Positions 43,120 through 48,237 of a stretch of DNA of 48,237 nt are shown here, piece after piece. Every line of letters begins with the position of its first letter. Within the stretch, counting starts at the first letter, position 1. The notes beneath the pieces are model-generated. The model had not been told where the DNA came from and made no database searches. It worked only from the letters and a program-made list of their open reading frames with translations. Origin of the DNA: Zygnema cylindricum (taxonomy: Eukaryota > Streptophyta > Zygnematophyceae > Zygnematales > Zygnemataceae); the NCBI GenBank assembly GCA_037447655.1, contig JBBHKE010000301.1:176477-224713 (forward strand). Reading direction: 5' to 3'. A program made the translations under genes and the position numbers.

Positions 43120-43858
43120 TTTATTCTCTCCAAAGCCTCTCATTTTATCTCTTTCTCTCCCTCCCTCCCTCTCTCTCTTTCCCTCCTTCCCTCCCTCTCT
43201 CTTCCTCCCTCTTCCTCCCTCTCTCTTCTAACTCCTTTCTCTATTCCCGCTTCTTTCTCCTTCCGTCTCTCTCTTGATTCCCTCTCGGCACTCCCATCAT
43301 CTTGCTATTTAACTCTCATGATTATCACTCAATGCTTTCTTTGTCTTTGTCTTTCCCTCCCTGCCCCCGAGTCTTTGATCTATCTCTATCCCTCCTTCCC
43401 TCTCCTTCTCTTCTTCCATTCCTTCCTTGTGGATCATTCCATCCATCTCCACCCATCCATGCCATCCATCCACCAACGACAAAAATTTCACCTATGAATT
43501 TCTTTCCTCTTCCTGCACTTCACAAGACCTCCATTCCATTCTCCTCTTTCCCCACCCTACCCACCCTCATACCATCCCCTTTCCCCTCCTCCTCCTCCCC
43601 TTTCCTCCTCCTCCTCCACCTTCCACTCCCACCCTCCTCCCCTTTCTCCCTTCCCCATCCTTCCTCCTTCCACCTTTCCCTCCATTCCATTCCTTCTCTC
43701 CTTCCATTCCATTCCTTCCTCCATTCCACCATTCCCCCTCCACTCATTCCTTCCCCTCCTTCCATTCCTTCCTCCCCCTCCCCCTCCTTTCCTTCCCCCT
43801 TCCCTCCTCCTCTCCCTCCTTCCATCATCCCCCCTCCATATCCATCCCACCTCCCTTT
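43120..43858. repeat. ~740-bp CT-rich pyrimidine tract
   Basis: CTCTCT, CCCTCC and CCATTCCTTC-type runs, continuing at 44646-44684 beyond the solo LTR. The long Pro/Ser and Gly/Glu/Arg frames on the two strands are translations of the tract. Confidence 0.92.
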
Positions 43859-44645
43859 TGTTAGGATATTGGGCGAATTGGCGTCGGCCAAAATCGAGCC
43901 ACTAAATGTTTGGTTCTTTTCAGTGCGACATTTATGTTTTGTTTTGTTCAGTACTATACTGTACTTTTCGATTCATTTATACGAATCGTACGTGAGACTA
44001 TTTCAAGAAATGTTAGTTCGCGAAGTGTGATGCGATCTTTTCGTCCTCGGGAATATTTTATGTGTACGACGAAGCGGCAGCACTTTATGTACGACCGATC
44101 TTGCAACGATCCTGCCACATTTTGCTGCCACAATTTTGCAACCTGCCACAATTTTGCAACGATCCTGCCACATTTTGCAACCACAATTTTGCTCAGTTCA
44201 CTGAAAGAAGATTTGTCAGACTGCAAAGAGTATATTTGTCAGTGGAAGAGGTAGCTTGATGTAGCAAGCTTTGTCAGGCCCACTCAGAGTGCATCTGGTC
44301 GTTATGCTTAGGACTATTTGCGATATATTGATTTCAGCTGTACTTGTTCTTTATTATGGTAGTGAGTATTTAGTGAGTGAGTAGAGTTAGGAAATATATC
44401 AATCAATCAAATGTGTTCAGTGTGAGTGTGAGTGAGAATAAGTGATCAATGTGAGTTAGAAATCTGAGTGAGTTAGATTGGTAAGAGTAAGGGATTATTT
44501 TGGAAAAGCTTCGGCTTAATATATTTATATTTTGTCAATTTGATACGTTAAGAGGTGATTGAGATTTATTTATGTGTAAGCTTCTACTGTGCATTATCTT
44601 GATTTATTGTTTTTATGAAGTGAGTAGATCCTTTTGTCTTTAACA
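43859..44645 (+). repeat. solo LTR (787 bp) with CCTTT target duplication
   Basis: Begins TGTTAGGATATTGGG and ends TTTGTCTTTAACA. CCTTT lies immediately on each side (43854-43858 and 44646-44650). Its start resembles the Copia LTR at 40307. Internal repeat TGCCACAATTTTGCAAC-type units lie at 44100-44195. Confidence 0.88.
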
Positions 44646-44684
44646 CCTTTTCCCTTCCCCCCTCCCTTCTCCTTTCCCCCCTCG

Positions 44685-45168
44685 TGTAACAGGGTTACAA
44701 GATGCGCACAATATTGTTAGTGGCGAGGCTGCTGTGGTTGCGGTCCTAGAGCAGCGCAGGTGCGACGCCAAAGTAGCGCAGTAGAGCAACGTAGCAACTT
44801 AGTAGCATAGTATAGCAGCGCAGCGTAGCAGCATAGCAACACCGCAGAACGTAGATAAAACTGCATACTTCTTGAAGGATAGTTTGGATAGATCTCGGTG
44901 GACCGTGAAGTCCACGTGTACATGTATAGAGTACTGGATTGACTAGCGGATGGATAATTTAAATAGTAAAGTAGACCTAGTCAAGAGGTAAACTCTTTTA
45001 GTAGATCTTCCCAGCGAGCTTTCAACTTGTAATCTTTCTTCCGATTAATAATGCTCATCCTTTATCCGTGAGTGTCGTGTACTGTTGCTGTTGCTATGAG
45101 AAGATCCTTGGAGTCTTTCCGCTGTACATTATAGTGTGTTGTGGTTATTACTATTTTATCCTTTTACA
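44685..45168 (+). repeat. 5' LTR of the Gypsy element (484 bp)
   Basis: Starts TGTAACAGGG, ends ATCCTTTTACA (inverted ends TGTAA-AGG), immediately followed by the primer site. Contains many GTAGCA/GCAGCG units (44755-44850). Confidence 0.85.
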
Positions 45169-45169
45169 T

Positions 45170-45181
45170 TGGTATCAAAGC
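45170..45181 (+). other. primer-binding site, initiator-Met tRNA type
   Basis: TGGTATCAAAGC, one base after the LTR. It differs at one position from the TGGTATCAGAGC typical of plant LTR elements primed by tRNA-iMet. Confidence 0.9.
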
Positions 45182-45202
45182 TTTTTCTCGTGACTCGACG
45201 TC

Positions 45203-45965
45203 ATGGGAGAACACGGCGTATCTACCACGGAAATGTTAGCGCAAGCTCTTCGGGAGTTGGAAAACGTCAGATTACAAAATGCTCAATTGAGTAACACCGT
45301 CGCAACCTTGGAATCTCGTCTTGGAGAACGACCTCATAGAGGCATGGAGAGAACCTGAAGGAGACCGAAGTTAAAACTTCTTGACCCGGCCAGACACAAA
45401 AACCTTGATGCGAATTTGCGATTCTCAATTGCGAATTACCTCGAGAATTTCCCTAGCCTGTGGGATCGTGAGGAGATTAATTATGCGGGTAGTCTTCTAA
45501 AAGGGGCAGCGGGAGCATGGTGGAGGACGATGGTCGAAAACAAGGAGATACCCACTAGTTGGACCCTTTACACTCAGCTCCTCCGTGACTCTTGGCAACC
45601 CGTCAATACACTTAAGGCTGGAAGGGATAAAATTGCAGTTTTGAAGCAACGTACCTCGATGTGGGAGTACACGCAGCGGTTCCTGGAATATAAAGTTCAA
45701 ATACCCACGATGACGGAGGAAAAAGACATGGATCGTTACGTGAAAGGGCTAAAATCTTCCATTCGTAGGGATGTGGAACAATGGCTCACTCGAAAAGTAT
45801 GACTCCTAGCCTCTCGGCGATTCTCTAGTTTGCGGAACGGACCTATTCGGTGGACTTCACCTTCCATAGATTCTATGATTATGGGTCGAGCAGCGGCGGA
45901 GGAGTTCGATGAGACGATGGTCCAACCCCCATAGAGCTCGGAGCGATTAATAAGGACAAGGAGGT
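45203..45965 (+). pseudogene. Gypsy gag, broken
   Basis: ATG 45203 begins MGEHGVSTTEMLAQALRELE. TGA at 45356-45358. Then, in the same frame, the capsid-like part with YAGSLLKGAAGAWWR and WEYTQRFLEYK (45416-45802). After about 45800 the reading moves to other frames (YDYGSSSG; GPTPIELGAINKD). Confidence 0.85.
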
Positions 45966-46915
45966 GGTCAAACGTGCAGTGGAAGAAGAAGAAAACTACG
46001 AAGGCAAAGACCAATAACTTGTCCCCCAATGAGCTCCAACGGAGGAAGCAAAACGGCTTATGTTTCCAGTGCGGTTCCCCGAATCATATGGCCCGAGAAC
46101 GCCCAAAAAAGAGAGGTCCTGAGAAGGGCAAGCTTAACGTCATGAGGTTAGCTGGTGAAAGGGGAGATCCCTTAATATTTCAAGGTCGGATCCGAGTGAG
46201 CGTAGCTAGCTTCATGGTGGACTCCGGCGCATCGAGGAACTTCATCAACGAGGAGACGGCGAAAAAGTTGAAACTTCCTCTCGTGGTGCTACGGGATTGT
46301 CTGTCGGTGCAATTGGCCGTCGAAAGTTCCCTATCCATTACTCATCGTACTTCGAGGTTACGAGTCGAAATTGGGAAGTTCCACTGGTTTGACACTCTTC
46401 ATGTATTACCTCTCGGAGACCATGAAATAATCTTGGGGAAACCGTGGCTGCAAAAGTGGAACCCGACGATCGATTGGAGAAGTGGCGACATAACAGTTAG
46501 GAAAGGTGAAAAAGAGTTTGATGTAAAGGTGGGAGCGGCTGGTAAGGGATCGAAAGAGGGAAGCTTGCTTTTGGCCTTACAACTTAAGAGGGCACTCACG
46601 AAGGGGGAGACAATTGGTATGGCGGTCGTCCAATCTATGGAGGAAGGGAAGAAGGGGATTCGGGAAGAATGGAGTAAGAAGGACCTTGACTACGACTCGA
46701 AAGAGAGTTACGACATCGGAAAGACTTCCATAAAGGTTCCGGAATTCGTGACAAAACTTCTCAAGGAGTATGTTGATGTCTTTCCCCCAAAGCTCGCAGA
46801 AGGCTTACCTTCGAAGCGGGAAGTAGACCACAAGATCGAGTTTGTTCCCGGAGCGGTACCCCCGACAAATCGGATGTACAAGATGAGCTACACCGATGAA
46901 CTCAAAATTGGATGA
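45966..46915 (+). pseudogene. Gypsy nucleocapsid zinc knuckle, protease and RT start
   Basis: Zinc knuckle CFQCGSPNHMARER: the last Cys of the CCHC pattern is Arg here. Aspartic protease motif FMVDSGASRNFI. HEIILGKPWLQKWNPTIDW follows in the same frame. The frame is lost at 46913-46915, where GATGAACTCAAAA is duplicated next to itself. Confidence 0.88.
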
Positions 46916-47664
46916 ACTCAAAAAACAACTTGCAGAGTTGGTCAAAGTCAGAGCAATCAAACCAAGCAAGTCACCGTATGGAGCCCCCGTCCTCTTCGTA
47001 AATAAGAAGGATGGAGGTTTTCGGATGTGTGTGGATTACCGAGCGCTAAACAAGTTAATGGTGAAAAATGCGAACTCTCTACCGAGGATAGACGAACTAT
47101 TGGATCGTCTATGAGGTGCTAAATATTTTCGAAGATAGACTTGCGAAGTGGCTATCACCAAATCAGAATTGCCGAGGAAGATGTGGAAAAGACGACATTT
47201 AGAACTCGGTACGGTCATTTCCAATTTCGGGTTATGCCGTTCGGATTGACCAACGCACCATCAACTTTTATGCATTTAATGAATTCCATCTTTCAACGAT
47301 ATTTGGACGCGTTGTAATCGTCTTTCTAGACGACATCTTGGTGTATAGCCAAACGCTAGAGGATCATATGGAGCATCTACGGACGGTCCTACAAGTCCTT
47401 AGGGAGAACAAGTAGTACGCAAAAAGGAGTAAATGTTATTTTTTGAAAGAGAAAATTGAGTTTTTGAGACATGTGGTGAGCCGGGATGGGATCGCAATGG
47501 ATCCGAACAAAACTAAGGCAGTGAAGGAGTGGCCGCAGCCGTCGAACATTCCGAAGGTATGGAGCTTTCTCAGATTATGCTCCTACTATCGTCGTTTTGT
47601 CGAAGGTTTCACAAAAATTGTTGCACCACTCACGGACTTACTTAAGAATGACGTACCTTATTAG
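46896..47664 (+). pseudogene. Gypsy reverse transcriptase, broken
   Basis: [20 protein letters not shown] and [11 protein letters not shown] at 47112-47114; single-base losses near 47130 and 47316; then [19 protein letters not shown] and catalytic [10 protein letters not shown] in shifted frames; TAG 47416-47418 before YAKRSKCYFLKEKIEFL; SYYRRFVEGF near the end. Confidence 0.92.
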
Positions 47665-48237
47665 TGGAAAACGGCGCATGGGGCAGCCTTTGACACGCTA
47701 AAGGAGCGGTTGGTTACCGCCCCTGTGTTAACTGTTCCTGACTCGGAGTTACCTTAGACGATAATAACCGATGCCAGAGATATGGCTATTGGAACGATCC
47801 TTATGCAGGATCAAGGAAAAAGCCTTCAACCCATTGCCTACGAATGTCGAAAACTGAAGGCAGCGGAGCTTAACTGGGCCACCCATGAAAAGGAGACAAT
47901 TGCAATTATTAATGCATTGGAAGTTTGGAAATGTTACATTCAAAGGAAACGGATCACGATCATCACCGATCACCATGCCCTACAATATCTTCAGACAAAG
48001 CTGAAGTTGTCTAAGAAACAGGTGCGATGGATGACGTTTCTTCAAACCTTCGGGCCGGAGTTAACTATTGAGTACAAACCAAGCAAGTCAAACCGGGCGG
48101 ATGCGCAATCGAGAAGACCCAAAGTAGCTGCGCTGGTGACGGAGCAACGTTTGCAAGCATCTCAGGATAGAAACGAAAGCGCTGCGATAAAGGACGTCGC
48201 AGCGTCGGACACAGCCCATGATCTGAAACTCAGTGCA
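47665..48237 (+). pseudogene. Gypsy RNase H, broken by two stops, continues out of window
   Basis: TAG at 47662-47664 and 47756-47758. TIITDARDMAIG, HEKETIAIINALEVW, TDHHALQYL and NRADAQSRRP supply the four acidic positions of RNase H (Asp, Glu, Asp, Asp). Confidence 0.9.

Larger units (their letters stand above)
44685..48237 (+). mobile_element. Ty3/Gypsy LTR retrotransposon, decayed, runs off the window
   Basis: 5' LTR, primer site, gag, protease, RT and RNase H in Gypsy order on one strand. Integrase and the 3' LTR lie outside the window. Stops and frameshifts show this copy is inactive. Confidence 0.93.

Noticed and set aside
43302-44030. 242-codon Pro/Ser-rich frame
   Set aside because: It follows a CT-rich tract and runs into a solo LTR; no conserved composition beyond the repeat.
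37724-47760. Reassigned stop codons (UAA/UAG as Gln), as in some green algae, because several retroelement stops fall at Gln positions
   Set aside because: DRP1 uses CAA/CAG inside and TAG exactly at the family's C-terminus; other retroelement stops fall at Trp or Arg positions, and frameshifts are present too.

Overview
This is a nuclear eukaryotic window from a streptophyte (land-plant/charophyte lineage). The one intact host gene is a plant-type dynamin-related protein of the DRP1 class (minus strand, 9 exons, 614 codons, all introns GT-AG). The LTR retroelements are of plant type, one with an initiator-Met tRNA primer site. AT richness, long repeat-filled introns and dense transposon litter would suit a repeat-rich charophyte alga such as a Charales species; that placement is inference, not read from a marker.

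Layout. 1-2.5 kb: AT-rich sequence with weak gene candidates. 2.57-9.88 kb: a doubly nested terminal-inverted-repeat (TIR) structure. A TA-flanked element (family E1) holds a 7.1 kb element (family E2) with 3-bp target duplications. The large element carries (TA)n satellite, minisatellites and several spliced-exon-like fragments, two of which resemble the end of an FHA domain. 9.95-10.72 kb: a third TIR element (E3). 12.7-13.3 kb: a broken reverse-transcriptase-element ORF. 14.43-24.24 kb: the DRP1 gene. Its 3' flank carries a duplicated copy of its own C-terminal codons, and its introns hold four to five copies of a small MITE (E6), a foldback with a (TA)n core, and a 1.2 kb GGGAGA/GGGGGA tract. 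25.46-32.30 kb: a stack of nested MITE-like elements (E1, E2, E4, E5) whose order of insertion can be read base by base. 33.5-34.2 kb: a truncated E4. 34.36-40.96 kb: two head-to-head truncated Copia elements, the second interrupted by a 1 kb TG..CA insertion with 5-bp target duplication that itself carries a tRNA-derived SINE-like segment. 42.0-42.9 kb: a Copia integrase remnant. 43.1-44.7 kb: a pyrimidine tract hit by a solo LTR. 44.685 kb to the end: a decayed Ty3/Gypsy element running off the window.

Only DRP1 looks like a functional host protein gene. The most unusual content is the non-autonomous TIR family E2/E3. All five copies share 3-bp target duplications, a GTACG cluster about 45-80 bp from one end, and a palindrome with a CTCGCGAG-like core 213-233 bp from that same end. 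I recognised no transposase for it in the window.
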